Of a stretch of 5,917 bases of DNA, positions 1 through 5,890 are shown piece by piece. Source of the stretch: Tissierellia bacterium (lineage in GTDB: Bacteria > Bacillota > Clostridia > Tissierellales > Tissierellaceae); contig JAAYLY010000025.1 of NCBI GenBank assembly GCA_012521625.1, positions 1-5,917 of the forward strand, written 5' to 3'. The position numbers were made by a program, and so were the translations under genes. How positions within the stretch are numbered: position 1 is the stretch's first letter; each line of letters starts with the position of its first letter. The notes below the pieces were generated by a model that saw nothing but the letters and a program-made list of their open reading frames with translations, was not told the origin of the DNA and did no database searches.

Positions 1-2
1 AA

Positions 3-65
3 GGATTTATTGCTGTTCTCCCTGGTCCAGTCTACTATCTTGGACCTAAAGTGGATCTCGGTTAA
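3..65 (+). CDS. C-terminal end of an unrecognised gene (5' part outside window)
   Basis: Twenty codons are open from the left edge and end at a TAA at 63-65. They read GFIAVLPGPVYYLGPKVDLG. This frame is preferred because its third codon positions are mostly A or T, as expected in this genome, whereas the competing frame that stays open to about position 81 has G/C-rich third positions and a less protein-like composition. The peptide is rich in Gly, Pro and hydrophobic residues, but I do not recognise the family from so short a piece. No clear intrinsic terminator is visible between this stop and the promoter at 212-240. The intervening 146 bases are AT-rich and I see no gene in them. Confidence 0.4.
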   Translation, partial: GFIAVLPGPVYYLGPKVDLG

Positions 66-211
66 TCAAGCTAGTAGCTAATTAAGAATTGTAGATATGT
101 TAAAACTAATATCTTAATGGATATAGATTATAGGTGAGTATAACAATCAGGGATAACAGCTTATATTTTCATATATATCACAAAATTTTATACAATAAAG
201 GAAAAAAGTAC

Positions 212-240
212 TTGATAATTTAAAAATCTAGTGCTATAAT
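212..240 (+). promoter_or_regulatory. sigma-A promoter of the glycine riboswitch-agcS unit
   Basis: TTGATA at 212-217 (five of six matches to the -35 consensus) is separated by exactly 17 bases from a perfect TATAAT at 235-240. The start of transcription should lie near 246-248, about 34 bases before the first riboswitch helix and about 305 bases before the agcS start codon. The long leader is therefore transcribed in full. The flanking DNA is very AT-rich, which also fits a strong vegetative promoter. Confidence 0.88.
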
Positions 241-280
241 CAATATCATTAAAATTAAAATTAAATATTTCGGATGAAGA

Positions 281-433
281 TAGCGGGAGAGAGATCATTA
301 AGTTGATCCGCCGAAGATGTAATACTTTCAGGCAAAAGGACCGCTATTGGACGAACCTCTGGAGAGCCTCATTATGAGCACCGAAGGAGCAAGCCTGGTA
401 ACTGGCGAAACTCTCAGGTAAAAGGACAGAGTG
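281..433 (+). ncRNA. Tandem glycine riboswitch (gcvT motif, two aptamers)
   Basis: Two glycine aptamers lie in series. Aptamer 1 is closed by a perfect six-pair P1 (281-286 with 341-346) and contains the conserved GGGAGAGA, CCGAAG and TCAGGCAAAAGGACC stretches. After a short linker (347-356), aptamer 2 has P1 at 357-360 with 428-431, P2 from GAGAG (362-366) with CTCTC (411-415), a small P3 hairpin (368-371 with 375-378), the conserved core CCGAAGGAGCAAG (381-393), a P3b-like hairpin (393-395 with 404-406), and CTCTCAGGTAAAAGGACAGAG (411-431) as the 3' core. Tandem glycine riboswitches typically control glycine cleavage genes or amino acid transporters, which fits the agcS gene downstream. The first aptamer's core has CCGAAGATGTAAT where CCGAAGGAGCAA is usual, so it may have diverged slightly. 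The direction of the switch is discussed in the findings. Confidence 0.95.
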
Positions 434-455
434 TAGACGAAGTTCTTTGTTTATG

Positions 456-491
456 AGGCTAAATCATTTTTTGATTTAGCCTTTATTGTTT
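456..491 (+). terminator. Intrinsic terminator of the riboswitch expression platform
   Basis: AGGCTAAATCA (456-466) pairs perfectly over 11 bases with TGATTTAGCCT (472-482), leaving a five-base T loop, and is followed by TTATTGTTT. It lies between the riboswitch and the agcS start codon, so it is a leader attenuator and not the end of a gene. The 5' arm of the stem (456-460) is also part of a segment, 453-460, that is complementary to aptamer 2 bases 365-372. The terminator and that alternative helix therefore cannot form together. Confidence 0.88.
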
Positions 492-497
492 GTGATG

Positions 498-547
498 AGG
501 TCTCCCTTTTTCAGAATTACTTTTACACAAATTTAAAAGGGAGGTTT
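498..547 (+). promoter_or_regulatory. Hairpin covering the agcS Shine-Dalgarno site
   Basis: CTCCCTTTT (502-510) is an exact reverse complement of AAAAGGGAG (535-543). With G-U pairs and one further A-T pair, the helix extends to 498-510 with 535-547, around a 24-base loop. The 3' arm contains the agcS ribosome-binding site (AGGGAGG, 538-544) and is followed by more T residues up to the start codon. In the read-through mRNA this helix would hide the ribosome-binding site; with its T-run it could alternatively act as a weak second terminator. Its existence is seen in the sequence; a regulatory role is inferred. Confidence 0.5.
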
Positions 548-551
548 TTTT

Positions 552-1922
552 ATGGAAAATCTTTTACAACGTATCAATGAATTAGTATGGGGTGCCCCCT
601 TACTAATTGCCCTAGTAGGAGTGGGAGTCTACTTTACCCTTAGACTCAATTTAATTCAAATCTTTAAATTACCACTAGCTTTAAAGTACTTATTTACTAA
701 AAACGATGACAAGGAGGACTATGAAGGGGATGTATCCAGCTTTGGAGCCCTATGTACTGCCCTAGCGTCTACTATTGGAACTGGTAATATAGTGGGAGTA
801 GCTACAGCCATTAAGGCAGGTGGACCTGGCGCATTATTTTGGATGTGGGTGGCCGGCTTCTTTGGGATGGCTACAAAGTATAGTGAGTGCCTTTTGGCGG
901 TTAAATATAGGGTGGTGGATGAGAACGGACAGATGTCTGGAGGACCAATGTACTACATCGAAAGAGGTATGGGTAATAGATGGCTGGCTAAGTTCTTTGC
1001 TATCGCTGGAATTGGGGTAGCCTTCTTTGGAATAGGTACCTTCCCACAGGTAAATGCCATTTCCACTTCAGTTAAATCCACCTTCAACGTCCCCATCTAT
1101 GTTACTGCAGCTATTATTACTATCCTAGTTGCTCTAGTAACGGTAAAGGGTATAAAGAGTATATCTAGAATTGCTGAAATCCTAGTACCCTTCATGGTCA
1201 TTGTCTATGTATTTGGATCATTATTTATCATTGGTTTAAATATAAAAATTCTACCAGATATTATTAAATTGGTCATTAAAAGTGCCTTTACACCTACGGC
1301 TGCCAGTGGCGGCTTCTTAGGTGCCACCGTAATGATGGCTATAAGAAATGGGGTGGCTAGGGGAGTCTTCTCCAACGAATCTGGTTTAGGTAGTGCCCCT
1401 ATAGCAACGGCGGCAGCCAAGACTAATTCCTGTGTAGAGCAGGGACTTATCTCCATGACTGGTACCTTTATCGATACTATAATAGTCTGTACCATGACTG
1501 GGCTAATATTGATTATATCAGGCCAGTGGAATAGCAATTTAGCAGGGGCAGATATGACTAATATGGCCTTTAAAACTTCCTTGCCCTTTGGGGGTAACCT
1601 AATCGTAACCCTAGGACTAATCCTATTTGCCTTTACTACCATCCTAGGTTGGAATTATTATGGCGAGAGATGTGTAGAATACCTATTTGGCGTTAAGGCA
1701 ATCAAGGCCTATAGGATTATATTTGTAGCCTTAGTGGGACTTAGCCCATTACTTAAGTTAAATACCATCTGGCTGCTGGCTGATATAGTCAATGGTCTAA
1801 TGGCCATACCTAACTTAATAGCCCTAATGGCCTTAAGGGGTGTAGTCTATGCTGAGACTAAGGACTACTTTAACAAGCTATCTAGGGCTAAGTTAGAGGC
1901 TAGGGCCCATATAGTTAATTAG
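552..1922 (+). CDS. agcS: Alanine/glycine:cation symporter (AGCS family)
   Basis: This integral membrane protein of 456 residues imports alanine and/or glycine with Na+ or H+ across the cytoplasmic membrane. Its length is usual for the family. Family hallmarks are GTGNIVGVATAIKAGGPGA (76-94) followed by FWMW, GGPMYYIERGMG (130-141), and NESGLGSAPIATAAAKT (275-291) followed by QGLISMTGTFIDT (297-309). Hydrophobic segments fall near 14-30, 65-85, 95-115, 146-168, 182-200, 208-228, 300-322, 348-366, 386-402 and 408-428. The C-terminus is short and basic (KLSRAKLEARAHIVN). The ATG at 552 is chosen because AGGGAGG (538-544) sits seven bases upstream and the protein starts as AGCS proteins usually do. 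Expression is controlled by the glycine riboswitch, terminator and ribosome-site hairpin upstream, so glycine is probably at least one physiological substrate. The preference for glycine over alanine and the coupling ion cannot be read from the sequence. Confidence 0.95.
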   Translation: MENLLQRINELVWGAPLLIALVGVGVYFTLRLNLIQIFKLPLALKYLFTKNDDKEDYEGDVSSFGALCTALASTIGTGNIVGVATAIKAGGPGALFWMWVAGFFGMATKYSECLLAVKYRVVDENGQMSGGPMYYIERGMGNRWLAKFFAIAGIGVAFFGIGTFPQVNAISTSVKSTFNVPIYVTAAIITILVALVTVKGIKSISRIAEILVPFMVIVYVFGSLFIIGLNIKILPDIIKLVIKSAFTPTAASGGFLGATVMMAIRNGVARGVFSNESGLGSAPIATAAAKTNSCVEQGLISMTGTFIDTIIVCTMTGLILIISGQWNSNLAGADMTNMAFKTSLPFGGNLIVTLGLILFAFTTILGWNYYGERCVEYLFGVKAIKAYRIIFVALVGLSPLLKLNTIWLLADIVNGLMAIPNLIALMALRGVVYAETKDYFNKLSRAKLEARAHIVN

Positions 1923-2005
1923 AAATTTAGGATAGGCCTAAATTAAAAATATAGCAATAAAAAATAGTAATAAAAAATATCCTATTTATTGATGTTCCAC
2001 TCTAA

Positions 2006-2353
2006 TTAGGGATAAGATGTAGTGGATAAACGCCAGTTAGTATCCTATTAGGAGACTTCATGAAGATAGGTAGCCATGAAGAATGTAGGCAAGTATCAAT
2101 TATGGCAGGTGTGGCCGACTACGACCTGCCAAAGGGTACTGTATTAAAAGTAGAAGGCCATCACCATGAAATCCAAGGCCTAACCCCTCAATTGTTAGAA
2201 AGGACTGATGCAGCTAATTTGGCTCCCTTCTACTTATTAGATAATGCCGTACTTCTTAATAGTGTTAAAAAAGGCCATCCTATTACAATAGAAGATGTAG
2301 ACCTATCTGGCATAGCAACTTATGAATTATATAAAAAGGGTTTAGAATTATAA
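2006..2353 (+). pseudogene. Decayed 3' end of a SAF-domain oxidoreductase-like (homoserine-dehydrogenase-like) gene
   Basis: An ATG at 2060 with AGGAG five bases upstream opens 97 codons, but the reading looks like the tail of a longer protein. VADYDLPKGTVLK (residues 18-30) and PFYLLDNAVLLNSVKKGHPI (56-75), followed by TIEDVDL, match the SAF-domain layout at the C-terminus of roughly 430-residue NAD(P)-binding oxidoreductase-like proteins, as I remember that family (AKRDLKAGEVLD ... GLAxGVxLKRDxxKGxxxTxDDVEL). The same frame continues upstream as LGIRCSG-stop-TPVSILLGDFM (2006-2062). This resembles the usual YHLCSxETPLSIARAxxxGE that precedes the SAF domain, with the stop TAA at 2027-2029 where a Glu codon (GAA) is expected. 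A further stop lies at 2003-2005. The NAD-binding and catalytic parts are missing. The fragment follows agcS by 83 bases with no terminator between and would be read with it. The alternative is a free-standing SAF protein started at 2060, since the ribosome-binding site is good. Confidence 0.65.
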
Positions 2354-2387
2354 AAACTTATATTTGTAGGTTAGGTTTTGCCATATT

Positions 2388-2417
2388 AAAAGGTCCCTAA
2401 TGGGACCTTTTGTCTTG
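2388..2417 (+). terminator. Intrinsic terminator, probably bidirectional
   Basis: AAAAGGTCCC (2388-2397) pairs perfectly over ten bases with GGGACCTTTT (2402-2411) around the loop TAAT, followed by GTCTTGTTTT. It ends the agcS-SAF transcript. Because the stem carries A4 on one side and T4 on the other, it can also stop transcripts from the opposite direction. It lies 68 bases beyond the stop codon of the convergent amidase gene, for which no better terminator is visible. Confidence 0.88.
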
Positions 2418-2478
2418 TTTTATTTATTGTTGTTATGCATAATACATTTTTTTATACCTTAAACAACTACCCTAATAT

Positions 2479-3387
2479 TTACTTTATCCCCTCTAATAAT
2501 TTTTCAGTAGCTAAGACCTCCTTAGGTACTGCTGCCCTTACGGTAATCTTAGGATCTACCAGCTGGGAGATCTTTAAATCCATTACAAGGCTGGCTAACA
2601 TATAGGCATCCTCGAAGTCGAAGTCTAGGGCATCCTTAATGTGGCTTACCATTTGTGAAGCAGCTTCATAGGTGGCTTGGTCCAGGTTATCGCCGGAAGC
2701 TAGGACCATAATCTCCCTTTCTGTTTCTAACAGTGGCCATTTGGTATATTTACCCTTGATAACATCCACTTCTAGGGTAACTTTTCCGGGTATTTCCAAT
2801 CCAGTGATGCAGATTTCCCCATCCCCCATTAGGGCATGGCAGTCTCCTAATGCCAGCAGGGCCCCTTCCTGATTAACGGGGAAGTATAGGGTGGAGCCGA
2901 TTTTGATTTCTGTAGTATCCATATTGCCGCCATGCTTCCAAGGAGTTGCAGTTGGCCATTCTCCATCTTCCTTAGCTGGTGCTACCCCTATTACTCCTAT
3001 CATTGGTTCTATGGGGATCTTGATGCCGTTGAATATGGCATAATTATCTTCTATAGGAATTATCTTAACCTTATTTTTAGTAACCTGATCTCCTAATAAG
3101 CCTTCTCCTGGAATGGTCATGGCCACGCCTTTATCTTCCACTTCTATATCTATTATCTTAACCTTAAGCAGATCTCCCACTTCAGCACCTTCTACATAGA
3201 TGGGGCCGGTAGCAGGATTTAGGCAATCAAAGTCTAGTTCTTTAAGTGTCATATCTTCACTCTTTATCTGTTGAAAGAAGCAGTCGTTAGTTTCTACTAC
3301 GAACCTTTCCTTAGGCTTTACCCTTTCAATATAATCCATCTCATTTTTAAACTTATAAATAACCTTCTGGCCTTTAATTATCTTCAT
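2479..3387 (-). CDS. Acetamidase/formamidase family amidohydrolase
   Basis: This 302-residue soluble protein belongs to the FmdA/AmdA (acetamidase/formamidase) family, which hydrolyses short amides such as formamide or acetamide to the acid and ammonia in the cytoplasm. Diagnostic stretches in order are NPATGPIYVEGAEVGDLL (57-74), TIPGEGLLGD (91-100), PMIGVIGVAPA (128-138), HGGNMDTTEI (152-161), and GALLALGDCHALMGDGEI (175-192) followed by CITGLE. The conserved His, Asp and Glu residues in HGGNMD, GDCHA and GDGE are the likely metal and active-site positions, by family analogy. The length matches the compact bacterial branch of about 300 residues. The start at 3387 follows a G-rich ribosome site (AAGGGGGG, 3393-3400) at five bases. 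The gene stands alone, convergent with the agcS unit and divergent from the serine hydrolase. True substrates in this branch are often untested, so formamidase or acetamidase activity is not assured. Confidence 0.9.
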   Translation of the reverse strand: MKIIKGQKVIYKFKNEMDYIERVKPKERFVVETNDCFFQQIKSEDMTLKELDFDCLNPATGPIYVEGAEVGDLLKVKIIDIEVEDKGVAMTIPGEGLLGDQVTKNKVKIIPIEDNYAIFNGIKIPIEPMIGVIGVAPAKEDGEWPTATPWKHGGNMDTTEIKIGSTLYFPVNQEGALLALGDCHALMGDGEICITGLEIPGKVTLEVDVIKGKYTKWPLLETEREIMVLASGDNLDQATYEAASQMVSHIKDALDFDFEDAYMLASLVMDLKISQLVDPKITVRAAVPKEVLATEKLLEGIK

Positions 3388-3425
3388 AAGGACCCCCCTT
3401 TATCAATTTAAATCGTAGTATCTAG

Positions 3426-3454
3426 ATTCTATCAGAATAGTTTGAACTTATCAA
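3426..3454 (-). promoter_or_regulatory. sigma-A promoter of the amidase gene
   Basis: Read on the minus strand, TTGATA (3454 down to 3449) is followed after exactly 17 bases by TAGAAT (3431 down to 3426). Each box matches five of six consensus bases. Transcription should start near 3419, giving a leader of about 30 bases before the start codon at 3387, too short for a riboswitch. The -35 box is identical to that of the riboswitch promoter at 212-217. Confidence 0.75.
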
Positions 3455-3470
3455 GGAAATTAAGCTTTAG

Positions 3471-3512
3471 TTGAAATCTCTAATTGTAATGCCTAGGATC
3501 TTCTGATAATAT
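3471..3512 (+). promoter_or_regulatory. Probable promoter region of the serine hydrolase gene
   Basis: Two overlapping sigma-A-like box pairs are possible, each with a 17-base spacer. One is TTGAAA (3471-3476) with TAGGAT (3494-3499). The other is TTGTAA (3484-3489) with TAATAT (3507-3512), inside the AT-rich run GATAATATAAATATTA. Both are weaker than the divergent amidase promoter. A promoter is expected here because the gene is divergent from its left neighbour, but which pair is used cannot be decided by eye. Confidence 0.4.
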
Positions 3513-3583
3513 AAATATTAGGGTTAACGTTTACAAGTGACAGCAGGTGTGCTGGGAGGGAAAAGAAAATAAGGAGGTATAAA

Positions 3584-5629
3584 ATGAAAAAAAGATTACT
3601 GTCGTTAATTTTGGCCTTTACCCTGATTTTTAACCTATCGCTGTCCGTATTGGCCAATGAAGCTATTGATATCTTCTTTAATGGAGAAGAGCTTACACTG
3701 GCAGATGGGGCCTACTTAGAAGAGGGCAGGGTAATGGTGCCAATCCGCCATTTAGTGGAGGCTATGGGCTACCAGGTGGAATGGGATGGAGGAAGTAGAA
3801 GTGTCCTAGTTTCCAAGGGAGATAGGGAAGTTAGCTTAAAGATTGGCAGCAGCAAGCTTTTAGTAAATGGGGAAGAGCTGGAGCTTTCTACAGGACCAGT
3901 CCTTAAAAACAGCAGGACCTATATTCCACTGGAGCTTTTAAGTAAAGCCTTTGATTTAGTCATTGGATGGGACAATAAGCATAGGATACTAAATATTACA
4001 GAAGAAAAGCTAAATACAGAGGAAATATTTAAGCTTTCCCAGGAGGCAGCCCTTAGGGAGAAGCTAGATGAGTATTTAACTGCTTTGAGGAATAATAGGA
4101 ACTTCCAGGGTAGCGTACTTATTGCTAAGGATGGAGAATTAATTCTTAGTAAGGGCTATGGTTATTCAGATGTGGACCAGCTAACGGAGAATAAGGCCCA
4201 GACTAAGTTTGCCATAGGGTCTGTAACTAAGCAGTTTGTGGCAGCAGGTATATTGATGCTGGAGGAAGAAGGCCTATTAAGCCTAGAAGATCCAGTTTCT
4301 AAATATATACCAGAGCTGACCCATGGGGATTCCATTACCCTCCACCAGCTATTAACTCATAGCTCTGGCCTGGTAAACTTTACTGAAATAGCTGAGCTCT
4401 TAATGGTAAGCGAGGAAATAGATAGCCCATGGCAGGTATTGGACTATGTAAAGGATAAGGATTTAATGTTTAAGGCTGGAGAGAAGTTCAGCTATAGCAA
4501 CACTAATTATCTCTTGTTGGATTTAATAATTGAAAGGGTTAGTGGGGTAAGCTGCAGCCAATTCTTAAAGGAGAATATATTTAAGCCTTTAAAAATGGAT
4601 AATACAGGCTTTGTCTACGAGGACGGCCATCTAGATGCCACCGCCTATGCCGGCCATTTAGATGTGGTGCCGGTAGATGATGAAATGGTATTAAAGATAG
4701 CCTTTGGTGCCGGCAGCATGTATTCCACCGTTGAGGACCTATATAGGTGGAACCAGGCCCTATTTAATGGGGGAGTCCTAAAGGCTGAGTCCCTAGAAAA
4801 GGCCTTTGCTCCCCATGTGGAGGTTTCAGAAGGAGTTCATTATGGTTACGGTTGGATGATAGGGGACCTAGGTTTTGAAAAGGATATTAGCCATGGTGGA
4901 AATACCATAGGATTTACGGCTGAGATTTCAAGGTTAGAAGAGTTGGGCCTAGACCTTATAATCCTATCCAACAAGGGGGCTGTAAACACTTCAGACATCA
5001 AAGCTAGTATATTTAGGATAATCTTAGGGGAAGAAGTAGAATTGCCAGAGCCTATGGAGGTCATAGAATTAGAGGATGCTATCTTAGACAGATATGTGGG
5101 TAAGTACGAATTCTTCCCTGAATTAGGCACCTCCTATATAGAACTAGTTAGGGCTGATGGAAAGCTATTAGCCTATCCTGAGAACAGGCCGGCCTTCGAG
5201 CTCTATCCACAAAGTGAAACTAAGTTCTTTGCAACCCTAGGGGATATAGTCATAGAGTTTATAATAGAGGAAGATGGCAGTGTAAGTAGCTTTAACTATA
5301 CTGAATCAGCCTTGACTAGGGTTTGTAAGAGGATAGTTGAGGAGGAAAGGGAAGAGGAAGTAGTAGATATAGATCCGGCAGTCTTTGAAGATTATGTAGG
5401 GGAATATGAAATCTTCCCTGAAATTGTAATAAAATTCTTTACTGAGGAGGGCAAGGTCTATGCACAGATTACAGGCCAGCCTTCCTTTGAACTAACACCA
5501 GTTTCTGAAAATGAATTTGTCAATAAGATGATTGATGCCAACATCAGCTTTGCTAGAGATGAAGAGGGTAAGGTTGTGGAATTGATCCTTAAACAACTGG
5601 GTGTTGAGTATAGGTGTAAGAGGCTGTAA
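3584..5629 (+). CDS. Secreted serine hydrolase: copper-amine-oxidase-N-like domain, beta-lactamase/PBP-like domain and two C-terminal repeats
   Basis: The 681-residue precursor starts with a Sec signal peptide: MKKR, a hydrophobic core to about residue 21, and a likely cleavage after VLA24. Residues 27-138 form a copper-amine-oxidase N-like domain (FFNGEELTL, GRVMVPIRHLVEAMGYQVEW, TYIPLELLSKAF, GWDNKHRILNI). This is a common extracellular module in Clostridia and does not imply an oxidase. Residues 160-480 are a beta-lactamase/class C PBP-like hydrolase with the nucleophile motif SVTK (213-216), Y-S-N at 304-306 and HGG (437-439) in place of KTG, so the catalytic residues look intact. Two beta-rich repeats follow (about 500-583 and 600-681), joined by an acidic linker (585-598). 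No anchor or C-terminal membrane segment is seen, so it is probably released or held by the N-terminal domain. Such proteins act as D-aminopeptidases, DD-peptidases or esterases; the substrate is unknown. AAGGAGGT (3571-3578) fixes the start. Confidence 0.92.
   Translation: MKKRLLSLILAFTLIFNLSLSVLANEAIDIFFNGEELTLADGAYLEEGRVMVPIRHLVEAMGYQVEWDGGSRSVLVSKGDREVSLKIGSSKLLVNGEELELSTGPVLKNSRTYIPLELLSKAFDLVIGWDNKHRILNITEEKLNTEEIFKLSQEAALREKLDEYLTALRNNRNFQGSVLIAKDGELILSKGYGYSDVDQLTENKAQTKFAIGSVTKQFVAAGILMLEEEGLLSLEDPVSKYIPELTHGDSITLHQLLTHSSGLVNFTEIAELLMVSEEIDSPWQVLDYVKDKDLMFKAGEKFSYSNTNYLLLDLIIERVSGVSCSQFLKENIFKPLKMDNTGFVYEDGHLDATAYAGHLDVVPVDDEMVLKIAFGAGSMYSTVEDLYRWNQALFNGGVLKAESLEKAFAPHVEVSEGVHYGYGWMIGDLGFEKDISHGGNTIGFTAEISRLEELGLDLIILSNKGAVNTSDIKASIFRIILGEEVELPEPMEVIELEDAILDRYVGKYEFFPELGTSYIELVRADGKLLAYPENRPAFELYPQSETKFFATLGDIVIEFIIEEDGSVSSFNYTESALTRVCKRIVEEEREEEVVDIDPAVFEDYVGEYEIFPEIVIKFFTEEGKVYAQITGQPSFELTPVSENEFVNKMIDANISFARDEEGKVVELILKQLGVEYRCKRL
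5098..5626 (+). repeat. Two diverged copies of a C-terminal protein repeat within the serine hydrolase
   Basis: Residues about 504-583 and 604-681 of the hydrolase align over their whole length. Both have the order YVGxYExFPE, then GKxxAxxxxxPxFELxPxSExxF, then a D/I-x-F strand with an acidic-Gly-x-V turn, and a final CKR. This is a tandem domain duplication within the coding region. The layout resembles the small beta-rich C-terminal domain (DUF3471-like) that often follows beta-lactamase-like hydrolases, usually as one copy. The copies are clearly diverged in protein and DNA, so the duplication is old. Confidence 0.75.
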
Positions 5630-5672
5630 GGCATGTGTTTTGAGTCAGCTTAGGAGTTAGCTTATAAGAAAT

Positions 5673-5700
5673 AGGGACGGTTTAAGCCGTCCCTTTTTTT
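5673..5700 (+). terminator. Intrinsic terminator of the serine hydrolase gene
   Basis: AGGGACGG (5673-5680) pairs perfectly over eight bases with CCGTCCCT (5687-5694) around a six-base loop and runs into seven T residues (5694-5700). It lies 43 bases after the TAA/TAG-region stop of the hydrolase gene, so that gene is transcribed alone. The stem is GC-rich against an AT-rich background, making this the strongest terminator in the window. Confidence 0.93.
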
Positions 5701-5719
5701 CCACTACCCTATTATCTAT

Positions 5720-5751
5720 ATTGGGTTTTTCCCAATTTGTATCTAAATTGG
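5720..5751. repeat. Two overlapping inverted repeats sharing one arm
   Basis: ATTGGG (5720-5725) is the inverse of CCCAAT (5731-5736) around five T residues. CCAATTT (5732-5738) is the inverse of AAATTGG (5745-5751) around six bases. The two hairpins share 5732-5736, so only one can form at a time. No gene follows within the window and the role is unknown. They may be part of the mobile-element-like region that follows. Confidence 0.5.
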
Positions 5752-5795
5752 ATGGGATATGTTGGTTTTAAATTTAGGCATAATTGATAAAGAGA

Positions 5796-5890
5796 TATCA
5801 TATCTTGAAGGCAAAGTTCTGATATGATAACGTTTAACCTAATTAACAACAGAAGTCTCCCATCTTCTATAAGTGGGAGATGAATGTTAC
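5796..5890. mobile_element. Possible end (remnant) of an IS200/IS605-type element
   Basis: Two hairpins lie in series. TATCATATC (5796-5804) pairs with GATATGATA (5821-5829) around a 16-base loop. TCTCCCAT (5856-5863) pairs with GTGGGAGA (5873-5880, including one G-T pair) around nine bases. Neither has a T-run, so they are not terminators. Subterminal hairpins of the form CTCCCA...TGGGAG next to a short cleavage tetranucleotide are typical of IS200/IS605 ends in Clostridia as I remember them, and TTAC, a known IS608-type target, occurs at 5887-5890. No tnpA or tnpB coding sequence is visible before the window edge. Either this is a relic, or the element continues past 5917. The family assignment rests on pattern recall only. 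Confidence 0.4.

Noticed and set aside
66..211. Small RNA, riboswitch or terminator in the AT-rich gap before the agcS promoter
   Set aside because: Only weak, short complementary segments are visible. No stem with a T-run and no conserved RNA motif was found.
820..1020. A 66-codon plus-strand reading frame overlapping agcS in another frame
   Set aside because: It lies inside conserved AgcS coding sequence, with Trp/Ser-rich composition and no start signal.
1205..1642. A 145-codon minus-strand reading frame inside agcS
   Set aside because: It lies wholly antisense to a clear AGCS transporter whose family motifs span the same bases. It has no convincing ribosome site and is a shadow of the real gene.
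1924..1944. Hairpin AATTTAGG/CCTAAATT just after the agcS stop as a terminator
   Set aside because: The eight-pair stem has only two G-C pairs and is followed by A residues, not a T-run. It is unlikely to stop transcription, and a much better terminator lies at 2388-2417.
2672..2872. A 66-codon plus-strand reading frame inside the amidase gene
   Set aside because: It is antisense to the conserved GDCHALMGDGE region of the amidase and is low-complexity, Ser/Pro-rich, typical of a shadow frame.
4846..5130. A 94-codon minus-strand reading frame inside the serine hydrolase
   Set aside because: It is antisense to the HGG motif region and the first C-terminal repeat, with Ser/Pro/Asn-rich composition and no promoter or ribosome site of note.
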